Counted from the stretch's first letter, positions 1 through 7,927 are shown. The stretch is DNA of 15,571 bases from Syntrophomonas sp. UBA1368 (GCA_002305965.1 DBRM01000059.1:587-16157), one strand, 5' to 3'. The notes: generated from the sequence alone by a model not told the origin. Program-made: numbers and translations.

Positions 1-1346
1 CGCCAATAATAAAGCGCCAGCAAACTGGATAAAGAAGGGTACAGGATCGCCGCTAAAAGAGCATAGACTTTTGTAAAATCAGTATTAAGAATTAAGTTGA
101 TGGCCACACAAACGAAGATACCCAAACCCGAAAGAATCAGCCATGTCTTTTTACGCATTCGGAAAATATAACTTAAATAAAGTAATGAACCAATCAGGAG
201 GCTCAGGGAAACAGCCAGGCGGTCAAATTTATCCGGCTTTGCTGCTGACATTTTATTTATAGGTTGGTTCACCTGAAAACCTTTATCAGCGATATCCTGA
301 TGAAATCGGGCTGCTGTATCCAGAGTATCCTCCAGGTTATCGGAATAACTGACTTTTTCATTCTGAAAAGGAACCAGATAGACGATACGGATCCCACGGT
401 CGATAACGGCTCTTAACCAGCGGTAATATCTTTCATTCACTTCTTTTAAATATTCGTCATTGCGGGTGGAATAGACCCGGTTGATAGGATAACCGCTGAT
501 ATCCATAAGCTCATCAATGCCAACCTGGTTCAGATAACCCAATTGCTGGGATGTTTCAATTATGCCTAAGATCAAACCGTTATCTTCTATTACCTGTTCC
601 ATTAGATCTACATGGTCAGGAAAACCACTGATTTGCATTCCATCAAAAATAATATAATGGATGTCAAAACGCTTGATGATCTCCGAATATTCATTTATAT
701 ACTGCGTTTTGCTGCCATTATTATTACCCGGAGAAAGAACTATCTCAAAGCCTTTCGACTTAAGCTGCTGCATGATTTCCTGATCAAAGCCAATTCTTAA
801 ATCGGTTTTTTTGGTGGTGCCTTCAACCTGCACCGGCGGTGAAAATTCAACATTGATTAAAAATATCGTTTTTCCTTTTGTTTCTATCGCTATCAGCTCA
901 TCATTACTAAGACGTTTACTTAAGTTATCCGTAATGAATGCTGCTACCGTTTCATTGATCGGTGTAATGACTATATTGGCCGGATTTATTTTCTTTATCG
1001 GCAGCTTTTTGACAATGTCTCCGGCGAGATCCGGATCAGTCGTTTGCTGCTCAGCATAAAACTCCGCCCAGGTCGATACGGTAAGTTTGCCCTGGTTTTC
1101 CAGGTCACGGATCGTCGTCTCTTTGATTGTCAAATATTGTACGCCGCTTTCCTGTAAGCGGTTAAGAACTTCGTCCAGATTATAATTGGCATAATTGGCG
1201 GCTGTTCGGAATTCCCGGTAATCAGCAGTGGTTATCACTGAATGGTTAGCTTGTTCATTGCTCATACGCAGAATGATGCCATTCATGGAAAACAGCAGAC
1301 TGATGATCAGCAGTGCCCATAAGATCTTTCTCCCTGAGATTTTCAT
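1..1346 (-). CDS. DUF5693-type membrane protein (3' end beyond the window)
   Basis: The minus strand is open for 448 codons from an ATG at 1346 to the left edge, with no stop, so the C-terminal part is missing. The protein has a short basic N-terminus, a membrane segment at about residues 8-27, a long hydrophilic, probably extracytoplasmic region (about 28-370), and then further membrane segments at about 377-395, 402-422 and 429-448. From recall, the 'LQESGV..LTIKETTIRDLENQGKLT' type of segment and this layout match the DUF5693 family, whose function is not established. The ATG overlaps the stop of the upstream gene by one base (TAATG). The ribosome binding site, a run of seven G followed by AG, lies inside the end of that gene, so the two are probably translationally coupled. 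A role in wall-polymer assembly is inferred only from this coupling. Confidence 0.8.
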   Translation of the reverse strand, partial: MKISGRKILWALLIISLLFSMNGIILRMSNEQANHSVITTADYREFRTAANYANYNLDEVLNRLQESGVQYLTIKETTIRDLENQGKLTVSTWAEFYAEQQTTDPDLAGDIVKKLPIKKINPANIVITPINETVAAFITDNLSKRLSNDELIAIETKGKTIFLINVEFSPPVQVEGTTKKTDLRIGFDQEIMQQLKSKGFEIVLSPGNNNGSKTQYINEYSEIIKRFDIHYIIFDGMQISGFPDHVDLMEQVIEDNGLILGIIETSQQLGYLNQVGIDELMDISGYPINRVYSTRNDEYLKEVNERYYRWLRAVIDRGIRIVYLVPFQNEKVSYSDNLEDTLDTAARFHQDIADKGFQVNQPINKMSAAKPDKFDRLAVSLSLLIGSLLYLSYIFRMRKKTWLILSGLGIFVCVAINLILNTDFTKVYALLAAILYPSLSSLLALYYW

Positions 1347-3979
1347 TATTTTGCTCCCCCCCTGAGATTAAACTCATCCGTAAGTTTCATTAAATATGAT
1401 ACAAGAATATAAATCAATCCGCATAGCGCTGCCGGCAGCAGGAATGAAAGCAGCAGCCCTTCGCTGTGCACTCTGGCAAATATGAAGATAATCGCAATCA
1501 TACTCACATTGGGAATGACCAGTTTAGCTATAAATGCCCAGAAGTCACGATCGAGAAAGTTGCCTACCTCCCGAGTGATAATAAATCCGGTAATCAGTGC
1601 ATATAGAGTCAAGACAACGGCTGTTGCAGCACTTAAAGCAATAATGCCGTATTCAAATAAAGATCGGTTCAATAATATATTAATTATTAAGCAAATTATA
1701 CTAACTGTCATCGGTACCGTAAATTTTTTCAACGCATAAAATACTCGATTGAAAATTTCCTGGCAGGCATAACCGACCACCGCAAAACTGTAAAATAGAA
1801 ATGCCGTAGCCGTCATCATAGTTGATTTGCTGGTAAATGCTCCTCTCTCGTATACCAAAGTGATGATTTCCTGATGATAAAAAACCACGATTATTAAATA
1901 TGGAATCAGGATAAATAACAGGATCTTAAATATATTTTTTAACATTAAGCGAATCTGGGTATAATTTTTATCCAGGCTATATTGCGATAACCGGGGAAAG
2001 ACTACACTGCTCATGGCCACAATAAACACGCTGGTTATTGTTACAAAAAGATTACTGCCAAAAGCCAGCGCAGCAGCTGTGCCTTCGTCCAAGTGAGTGC
2101 CATAAGTACGGTCTATAATCAAGCACAGCTGCAACAGGGAGTTTCCCAGCAGAACCGGCAACAGCTGTTTGAGCATTCTTACAAAGGAGCTTTCCCTGAA
2201 ATCCAACAGGAAAAACTTGTATTTTTCCCGCATTAATACCGGGAGCTGGACCATGAACTGTAAAAGCCATCCAATTGTTATCATGTAACTGATAAATACG
2301 ATATCGGCGCCTCTCCAAATCAACGCCAGAATAATCAGGATATTAAAGGGTATACTGATGGCCGCTGCCCGATGAAAATAACCATGCACCTGTAAAATAC
2401 CCGTGGTCACAAAAGTAAGGCTGACAAACAGGAATGTAGGCAGCATGATTCTGGTCAGCAGCGTAGCAATTTGTTCGGCTTCTCCTTCAATTCCGGGGGC
2501 CAGGAGCCTGGCCAGGGTAGGAGCAATAATGATGCCCCCGATGGTGATAATCGTTCCCCATAAAGTGATTTGTGCGTATAGACGGGAAATATACCCATCT
2601 CTTTCCTCCCGGGTCGAGTGCCTTATATAATAAGTCAAATTCGGGATATTGATCGCGGAAAGTGCGGTTCCAATTCCTGAGAATAGCAGGTTGGGCAGGC
2701 TGAAGATAGTCTGGAAAATATCGGTGATTATATTAGTGCCAAAAACAGAGGCAAAGATGATTTCCCGTGCGAAGCCCAGGAGTTTGGCCAGGAAAATGAC
2801 TATCGAAACACCGATAAAGGTTTTACCGGTTCCCTGCACTTGATTGCCCGTTTCGGCTTCATTCTCATTTACCGATTTTGTTTCCGGCTCGGGCAGCTCT
2901 GGTACGAATGCCGGTTTTTTTAGCAGCGATAATGCCAGGCGGGCATTTTCTGCTGATTGTCCGCGCAGATAAGCAGCTTTTTGCTGCACCAGCTTCTGCC
3001 GCTCTTTATCATTTAATAAGGCATTAATCTCTTGCAGCATTTTCTCCGGCTCCCCGTTAAGGGACGGCAAGTCAAATATTTTTAAAAATGCATCAACTTT
3101 AGGATCATAGGAAATTCCGGCAAAAGCTACTCCGCTATTTGCAGCAAAAATAAGCGCATGCAAACGCATACCGATCATAAAATTCAGTCTGGAAATGAGA
3201 GCCAGATGCTCATCACTGCTCATGGGAGTATCTATAATAGTCGCCTGTTGCTGCATATATCCAGCTATATATCGCGATTCCGGCACATCTTCAGGGTATG
3301 CCATCGGAATAAACACAATTTGATAACCCTGCTGTGCAAGGGAGTCGAGAACCACGGCCAGCTTTTTCTGATATCCTTCCAGAGGTGCCCACTTCCTCAC
3401 AGATACGCCTATAAGCGGCTTATTCCCCTTAGTGTCGATCAGCAATGATAAATCATCACTGCTGCGATCAGGTGATGCAAGATAAAAAACCGGGTCGGCG
3501 GTTATTTTTAGCGGTGGGCGGGTTACGCCGATATCATGGAGCAAATCAGCGGATTCTTGATCGCGCAGGGTTATCAGATCTACTTTGTTGGCAATCAAAC
3601 GCATCAAAAAGCGACTTACGGGGCGATTGATCGGTCCCACGCCCTGAGCATAGAAAATGACGGGTTTCCCCATCAGCTTGGCCAAAGCTACAATGCTAAT
3701 ATAGTAGGGCAAGGACCGGGCGCTGGTAACATCCTGAAAAATACTTCCGCCCCCGCTGATCAAAAGGTTACTGGTTAAAAGCTGCCAAAATACCAGAAAA
3801 GGATTCATAAAGTAAACGGCCTTAATCTTGTGCAGCAAATAGGTACGGCGGGGCGAACCGGAAAAAACAACAAACTCAGCTTCCGGGGCAAGTTCTTTTA
3901 TGGATGAAGTGATCGCCGTTAACAGAGCTTCATCCCCGGCATTGTCAAAACCGTAATATCCTGATAAAGCAATTTTCAA
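1346..3979 (-). CDS. csaB-murJ: CsaB polysaccharide pyruvyltransferase fused to MurJ-type lipid flippase
   Basis: One uninterrupted 877-codon frame carries two domains. Residues 1-355 are a CsaB-type pyruvyltransferase, with the N-terminal YYGFDNAGDEALL motif (8-20), GGGSIFQD (76-83), YAQGVGPI (110-117) and MRLHALIFAA (271-280, His274). CsaB enzymes move pyruvate from PEP to a sugar of the secondary wall polymer that anchors SLH-domain proteins. A linker rich in Pro, Glu and Asn (about 356-387) leads to a MurJ/MVF polytopic domain of about 490 residues (388-877), near full length for MurJ. It begins with a typical first helix (LLGFARE at 400-406) and TDIF, PNLLF segments. The start is TTG at 3979, supported by AAGGAG 7 nt upstream; no good internal start precedes the MurJ part. 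The gene is the first of an operon with DUF5693. Whether the flippase half handles lipid II or a lipid-linked, pyruvylated wall polymer cannot be told from sequence. Confidence 0.9.
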   Translation of the reverse strand: MKIALSGYYGFDNAGDEALLTAITSSIKELAPEAEFVVFSGSPRRTYLLHKIKAVYFMNPFLVFWQLLTSNLLISGGGSIFQDVTSARSLPYYISIVALAKLMGKPVIFYAQGVGPINRPVSRFLMRLIANKVDLITLRDQESADLLHDIGVTRPPLKITADPVFYLASPDRSSDDLSLLIDTKGNKPLIGVSVRKWAPLEGYQKKLAVVLDSLAQQGYQIVFIPMAYPEDVPESRYIAGYMQQQATIIDTPMSSDEHLALISRLNFMIGMRLHALIFAANSGVAFAGISYDPKVDAFLKIFDLPSLNGEPEKMLQEINALLNDKERQKLVQQKAAYLRGQSAENARLALSLLKKPAFVPELPEPETKSVNENEAETGNQVQGTGKTFIGVSIVIFLAKLLGFAREIIFASVFGTNIITDIFQTIFSLPNLLFSGIGTALSAINIPNLTYYIRHSTREERDGYISRLYAQITLWGTIITIGGIIIAPTLARLLAPGIEGEAEQIATLLTRIMLPTFLFVSLTFVTTGILQVHGYFHRAAAISIPFNILIILALIWRGADIVFISYMITIGWLLQFMVQLPVLMREKYKFFLLDFRESSFVRMLKQLLPVLLGNSLLQLCLIIDRTYGTHLDEGTAAALAFGSNLFVTITSVFIVAMSSVVFPRLSQYSLDKNYTQIRLMLKNIFKILLFILIPYLIIVVFYHQEIITLVYERGAFTSKSTMMTATAFLFYSFAVVGYACQEIFNRVFYALKKFTVPMTVSIICLIINILLNRSLFEYGIIALSAATAVVLTLYALITGFIITREVGNFLDRDFWAFIAKLVIPNVSMIAIIFIFARVHSEGLLLSFLLPAALCGLIYILVSYLMKLTDEFNLRGGAK

Positions 3980-4041
3980 ACGTTTTACTCCTTCGCTTTA
4001 TGCTGATTGAAAAAATAATTGCTTCTGTGCATCTTCTGTAT

Positions 4042-4069
4042 AATATAGCAAACTTAAAGTCACGGGCAA
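4042..4069 (-). promoter_or_regulatory. putative sigma-A promoter of csaB-murJ
   Basis: On the minus strand, TTGCCC (4069-4064) is followed after 16 nt by TATATT (4047-4042); an 18-nt spacing to an overlapping TATTAT is also possible. Each hexamer matches consensus at 4 to 5 of 6 positions. It would give a 5' leader of about 55 nt before the TTG start at 3979. Confidence 0.45.
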
Positions 4070-4125
4070 CCATTCTTTTTGTTAATATGGTAATGAGTCC
4101 GGATTCATGGAAATTATAATTAGAT

Positions 4126-4173
4126 AATAAGTTAAGTTTCCGTATATTGCCAGTAAAATACCATTAACTTATT
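4126..4173. repeat. perfect 10-bp inverted repeat upstream of the GH26-like gene
   Basis: AATAAGTTAA (4126-4135) and its exact reverse complement TTAACTTATT (4164-4173) are separated by 28 bp. The right arm directly abuts the proposed -35 box at 4174. It lies in the divergent region between csaB-murJ and the hydrolase gene. It may be an operator pair, but the sequence is AT-rich and chance cannot be excluded. Confidence 0.4.
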
Positions 4174-4204
4174 TTGTCCATTTATGTAAGGTTTCTGTTA
4201 TGAT
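4174..4204 (+). promoter_or_regulatory. putative extended -10 promoter of the GH26-like gene
   Basis: TTGTCC (4174-4179) is followed after 19 nt by TATGAT (4199-4204). A TG one base before the -10 (4196-4197) makes it an extended -10, which can compensate for the long spacer. Transcription would start near 4211, about 42 nt before the chosen ATG at 4253. Confidence 0.45.
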
Positions 4205-4252
4205 TCCGTAGGATTCTTCAACATACTATTTGATTAAACGGAGATGCTGAGA

Positions 4253-5854
4253 ATGAAAAAAATAGTTTTTGTCTGGTTCTTTTTTTGTTTTATTGTTTGG
4301 TCTTCCTTGGCTCCCATACCATATGCGCACGGCGAACAAGCTTTTAATATAAATACAGCCGTCTCTGAAAACGAATATTTGACATATACGAATCTGATAG
4401 ATGGTTATCAAATAAACTATCCTTCCCATATGAAGATCGACCAGTCCCTTCCTGCCCTGGGAACCATTATCTCAGATGACAGAACCCGTATCGAAATATA
4501 TTATGATGATTTTACCGGCTCTGCCTCGGTAAGTTCAGTTTATTCCTATATCAGTTACGCCAACCGCTTCACAAACAACACAAAATATCATACGGTAACG
4601 GATGACCGTTATATTACCATAAACGACAAGACAGTCCATCTATTGGGCTGGTATCGTAATAAGCTCCCTGCCATTCCCCAGGATAAGAATTATTACCTGT
4701 GTGCTGAGATTATAAAAAATAATCAGGAAGTGTATACGATCTTCTTCAAATCCAGCCACCCAATTATTGATTATATGGAGATTCTAAACAGTTTTACCAT
4801 GTGTGAACCGAGCCTGCCAGCAGAAGCAAAGGTGAAGTTTGCACCGGTACCTAAGGAATGGAATGAAGAAACCCACCAATTCTATCAATCCTATTTTATT
4901 GACAACCCGGGGCTAAACTGGGGCATTTTTGAATACACCGCCCCGGAAGATGATACAGTGTTGAACAAAATAGAAACTACCTTAAATTATCATTTCCCCT
5001 TACTGCTTAAATACCAGATGCTGGACAATCCTTTTCCCTCAAAGGCTTTGCAGAACGCCTATGAGGACAACCGTTACGTAGAGTTGACTCTGCAGACTTT
5101 TTGGTTAAAACTAAGTGAATCCCGCAATGAAGAAATGGTTTATGAAATATTGGAAGGCAAGTACGATTTGTTTTTTAAGAATTATGCACAGAAATTGAAA
5201 GCTTTTGGACACCCGGTGCTCTTTCGTCTGAATAATGAGATGAACGGTGACTGGTGCAGGTATTCCGCTTATTACACCAGTAAAGACCCGGAAATATTTA
5301 AAGCCATGTGGCGCCATGTATATAATATCTTTTCCGCTGAAGGTGTTGACAACGTAATTTGGGTTTGGAATCCCAATGATATTTCTTTCCCTGAATTTAA
5401 ATTCAATCATGCATTGGCTTATTATCCGGGTGACGAATATGTAGATATTATCGGTCTGACCGGTTATAATACCGGCACTTATTATGCAGGGGAAAAGTGG
5501 CGTGAATTCGGACAAATTTACGATCCACTTTATCGTACTTACAGCAGTTATTTCAGTCATCCTTTTATCATAACTGAATTTGGTTCCAATTCTGTAGGTG
5601 GTGATAAAGCCGCCTGGGTCAAAAACATGTTCACCGAAATTAATAAATACCCCCAGATAAAAGCTGCAATTTGGTGGAACGGTATTGATTTGGATCAGAA
5701 CAAGCAGCCGGCGCGTGTTTATCGATTGGATGAAAGTTCTGAGATATTAGCCGCCTTCCGCAATGGTCTGGCAAAAGCAAATAAAGGGGCAGTTGACCAG
5801 GCTCCAATACTTAAGCCGGTAAAAACTGTCCCTTTAAATAGCGATGGCGATTAA
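4253..5854 (+). CDS. secreted GH26-like glycoside hydrolase with an extra N-terminal domain
   Basis: The 533-residue product has a signal peptide (KK, then a hydrophobic stretch to about residue 21, likely cleavage after AHG at 25-27). Residues about 28-190 form an unrecognised beta-rich domain, reminiscent of PsbP/DUF1795-like folds, which is a guess. The C-terminal part is a TIM barrel of glycoside hydrolase family 26 type. NNEMNGDW contains the likely acid/base Glu329 with Trp334 five residues later, and ITEFGS contains the likely nucleophile Glu442, 113 residues on, close to GH26 spacing. The His that normally precedes the acid/base in beta-mannanases is Asn328 here, so the substrate may not be mannan. 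I chose ATG 4253 over ATG 4244 because GGAG (4240-4243) is 9 nt from the former and touches the latter. Neighbouring wall-polymer genes suggest surface polysaccharide remodelling. Confidence 0.8.
   Translation: MKKIVFVWFFFCFIVWSSLAPIPYAHGEQAFNINTAVSENEYLTYTNLIDGYQINYPSHMKIDQSLPALGTIISDDRTRIEIYYDDFTGSASVSSVYSYISYANRFTNNTKYHTVTDDRYITINDKTVHLLGWYRNKLPAIPQDKNYYLCAEIIKNNQEVYTIFFKSSHPIIDYMEILNSFTMCEPSLPAEAKVKFAPVPKEWNEETHQFYQSYFIDNPGLNWGIFEYTAPEDDTVLNKIETTLNYHFPLLLKYQMLDNPFPSKALQNAYEDNRYVELTLQTFWLKLSESRNEEMVYEILEGKYDLFFKNYAQKLKAFGHPVLFRLNNEMNGDWCRYSAYYTSKDPEIFKAMWRHVYNIFSAEGVDNVIWVWNPNDISFPEFKFNHALAYYPGDEYVDIIGLTGYNTGTYYAGEKWREFGQIYDPLYRTYSSYFSHPFIITEFGSNSVGGDKAAWVKNMFTEINKYPQIKAAIWWNGIDLDQNKQPARVYRLDESSEILAAFRNGLAKANKGAVDQAPILKPVKTVPLNSDGD
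5783..5835. terminator. long hairpin at the lysS/hydrolase convergence, possible terminator
   Basis: AAAGGGGCAGTT (5783-5794) pairs with AACTGTCCCTTT (5824-5835) over 12 bp with one G-U pair on the plus strand; inside the loop GGCT/AGCC can pair too. It lies within the last codons of the hydrolase gene and starts 15 nt past the lysS stop. On the minus strand it is followed by a broken U-rich stretch, so it could end lysS transcripts antisense to the hydrolase. The loop is long and one pair becomes an A-C mismatch on that strand, which weakens the case. Confidence 0.35.
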
Positions 5855-7326
5855 TCCCGTGGCCGCAGGGTGGGAAAAAGAATTACATCCCGGATGGACG
5901 GCGAAGCCGTCAGCAGCATTACCACCCGGTCGATTCCGATTCCTAATCCGCCGGCAGGCGGCAATCCATATTCAAGTGCATTCAGATAGTCTTCATCCAT
6001 CATATGGGCTTCGGCATCCCCACCTGCACGTTTGGCCACCTGGGCCATGAAACGCTCCCTTTGGTCCAGGGGGTCATTAAGCTCGGAAAAGGCATTGGCA
6101 ATTTCCCTTTGCATAATGAAAAGCTCGAAGCGATCTGTAAATTCCGGTTTTTCATCATTTCTTTTGGCCAGTGGTGAAATCTCTACCGGGTGGCCATATA
6201 TAAAGGTGGGTTGAATGAGCTTATCCTCAACAAACTGCTCAAACACCTCATTTATTATTTCGCCACGGCTGGCGTTTTGATCTACATGCATATTTAGACC
6301 TTCTGCCGCCTGTCTGGCTTTTTGATCGGTTTCGATATCATTAAAATCCAGTCCTGTATATTGCTTTATCGCTTCCAGCATAGGCAAGCGCTGCCAGGGG
6401 GTAGTGAAGTCTATGATTTTGCCTTCAAACTCTATGGTCATGGTACCATTGACTTTATACATTACCTGGGATATCAACTGCTCGGTTAAGTTCATCATAA
6501 CTTCATAATCAGCATAGGCCTGGTATACTTCCAACATTGTAAACTCCGGGTTATGTCTGGTTGAAATCCCTTCATTCCGAAAACTGCGATTGATTTCATA
6601 TACTTTTTCCAGCCCCCCGACCAATAGTCTTTTTAAATATAATTCCGGGGCAATACGGAGATACAGTTCCATATTGAGAGCATTATGGTGGGTGACAAAC
6701 GGACGAGCAACAGCCCCCCCAGGGATTGGATGCATCATCGGTGTTTCCACTTCAAGGAATCCTTGTTCATCCATAAAGCGTCGAATTTCCTTTACGATTT
6801 GGCTGCGCTTTACAAAAACATCCTTAACATCCGGATTAACAATCAGATCCACATAGCGCTGACGGTATCTGAGTTCCACATCTTTTAGGCCATGCCATTT
6901 TTCAGGTAAAGGGTTTAAAGATTTGGATAAATACACCAAATCGGTTACATGCAGGCTTATCTCACCTTTCTGGGTGGTAAACACACGGCCTTCAATGCCT
7001 AAAATATCGCCAATATCCATCTTTTTAAAGACTTCGTAGTTTTCTTCCCCAAGATCATCTTTACGAAAATAAAGTTGGATCTCACCGGAAAAATCCTGTA
7101 AATTTGCGAAACCAGCTTTTCCATGTCTCCTTTTGGACATGATGCGTCCGGCAACTTTCACTGTCTGCCCTTCGTACAACGCATATTGAATATGAAGATC
7201 CTTAGCCATCGCGCTGCGTTCAAAGCGCTTTCCAAAAGGATCAATGCCCATATCTTTAAGCTCAGCCAGTTTTTCTAAACGCACCTTCTTCAGTTCGTTC
7301 AGATCCTGGTTCTCTTCATGAGACAA
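5851..7326 (-). CDS. lysS: lysyl-tRNA synthetase, class II
   Basis: The enzyme charges tRNA-Lys with lysine using ATP, in the cytoplasm. The 491-residue length is normal. An OB-fold anticodon-binding domain occupies about residues 56-137. The class II core follows, with motif 1 around GFLEVETPMMHPIPGG (189-204), motif 2 from FRNEG to FTMLE (249-266) and motif 3 GLGIGIDRVVML (460-471). The start is TTG at 7326, since AAGGAGG lies 9 nt upstream and the nearby ATG at 7319 is out of frame. The gene begins 35 nt after greA with no visible terminator between them, so greA-lysS are probably co-transcribed. Its TAA stop shares the palindrome TTAA (5851-5854) with the stop of the convergent hydrolase gene. 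Confidence 0.97.
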   Translation of the reverse strand: MSHEENQDLNELKKVRLEKLAELKDMGIDPFGKRFERSAMAKDLHIQYALYEGQTVKVAGRIMSKRRHGKAGFANLQDFSGEIQLYFRKDDLGEENYEVFKKMDIGDILGIEGRVFTTQKGEISLHVTDLVYLSKSLNPLPEKWHGLKDVELRYRQRYVDLIVNPDVKDVFVKRSQIVKEIRRFMDEQGFLEVETPMMHPIPGGAVARPFVTHHNALNMELYLRIAPELYLKRLLVGGLEKVYEINRSFRNEGISTRHNPEFTMLEVYQAYADYEVMMNLTEQLISQVMYKVNGTMTIEFEGKIIDFTTPWQRLPMLEAIKQYTGLDFNDIETDQKARQAAEGLNMHVDQNASRGEIINEVFEQFVEDKLIQPTFIYGHPVEISPLAKRNDEKPEFTDRFELFIMQREIANAFSELNDPLDQRERFMAQVAKRAGGDAEAHMMDEDYLNALEYGLPPAGGLGIGIDRVVMLLTASPSIRDVILFPTLRPRD

Positions 7327-7361
7327 GTTGCCCCGCCTCCTTTCCAGCCACTTGAATACGA

Positions 7362-7841
7362 CTATTTCTCAACTTTTATAATCTTATATTGGATGATTCC
7401 TGCCGGAGCTTGAACCTTGACATTAGAATTTACCTTTTTGCCCAATATAGCTTTTCCTACCGGAGATTCATCGGAAATCTTACCATCTCTGAGTTTGGAT
7501 TCCACTGAAGAAACGATCGTTACGCTAATTTCCCGTCCGCCTTTCACTTCGCGCAAGGTAACTTTCGAACCAAGTGACACGACATCTGTACGAATCTCTT
7601 TATCTTCCATTAAGCGGGCGTTTTTTAGTGTTTTTTCTAAAAGTAAGATCCTGCCTTCAATAAATGCCTGTTCATTTTTGGCATCTTCATATTCAGAGTT
7701 CTCGGAAATGTCCCCAAATGCAATTGCTTGTTTGATACGGTCAGCTACCTCCTGGCGCTTGACAGATTTAAGATTTTCCAATTCATTTTCTAACTTTTGA
7801 AGACCTTCCTTCGTTAATAGAACTTCTTTCTCTTCTGCCAT
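7362..7841 (-). CDS. greA: transcription elongation factor GreA
   Basis: GreA binds the secondary channel of RNA polymerase and stimulates cleavage of backtracked RNA. The 159 residues match the usual 158. The N-terminal coiled coil (about 10-75) carries the tip motif GDISENSEY (43-51), with acidic Asp44 and Glu47 that assist Mg2+ binding at the polymerase active site. The C-terminal FKBP-like domain covers about 80-159. ATG 7841 is preceded by AAGGAG with 7 nt spacing. The gene lies downstream of a perfect consensus promoter (7973-7945), with a terminator-like hairpin and a possible short leader ORF in between, which suggests regulation by premature termination. Confidence 0.97.
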   Translation of the reverse strand: MAEEKEVLLTKEGLQKLENELENLKSVKRQEVADRIKQAIAFGDISENSEYEDAKNEQAFIEGRILLLEKTLKNARLMEDKEIRTDVVSLGSKVTLREVKGGREISVTIVSSVESKLRDGKISDESPVGKAILGKKVNSNVKVQAPAGIIQYKIIKVEK

Positions 7842-7861
7842 TTGATCTCTCCTTACTTTTT

Positions 7862-7894
7862 AAAAAACTTATAAAAGCGAGACTATGCTCGCTT
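7862..7894 (-). terminator. intrinsic-terminator-like hairpin in the greA leader
   Basis: On the minus strand AAGCGAG (7894-7888) pairs with CTCGCTT (7881-7875) over 7 bp around a CATAGT loop. It is followed by T-rich sequence with two T runs (four, then six). It sits between the greA promoter and greA, about 45 nt after the predicted start, so it can act as an attenuator as well as the terminator of the upstream operon. The stem is of moderate strength. Confidence 0.6.
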
Positions 7895-7927
7895 GACAAC
7901 CGGATCACACACAAACAGTTGAACCAT
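7883..7927 (-). CDS. putative 14-residue greA leader peptide
   Basis: Downstream of the greA promoter, the minus strand carries AAGGA (7938-7934), a 6-nt spacer and ATG 7927, opening a 14-codon frame that reads MVQLFVCDPVVKRA and ends at TAG (7885-7883). The last codons form the 5' arm of the leader hairpin and the stop lies in its loop, so a translating or terminating ribosome would cover that arm and prevent the terminator from folding. The predicted transcription start is close to 7938, so the Shine-Dalgarno would be at or very near the 5' end, which is unusual. A frame this short can arise by chance. No amino acid is obviously over-represented, so it does not look like an amino-acid sensor. 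Confidence 0.4.
   Translation of the reverse strand: MVQLFVCDPVVKRA

Noticed and set aside
4039..4044. TATAAT on the plus strand as promoter of the hydrolase gene
   Set aside because: No -35 at 16-18 nt (TTGAAA is 26 nt and TTGCTT 14 nt away), and it is over 200 nt from the gene; the site at 4174-4204 is better placed.
5111..5560. 149-codon open frame antisense to the hydrolase gene
   Set aside because: It lies wholly under the GH26-like barrel, has no family-like motif, and is best read as a shadow frame.
5897..5911. GACGGC/GCCGTC hairpin near the lysS 3' end as terminator
   Set aside because: It lies inside the lysS coding region upstream of conserved C-terminal residues, with the T run encoding part of them; triloop and position argue against termination.
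7417..7800. 127-codon frame antisense to greA
   Set aside because: greA is certain on the other strand and this frame mirrors its codons; Ser/Leu-rich composition is typical of a shadow.
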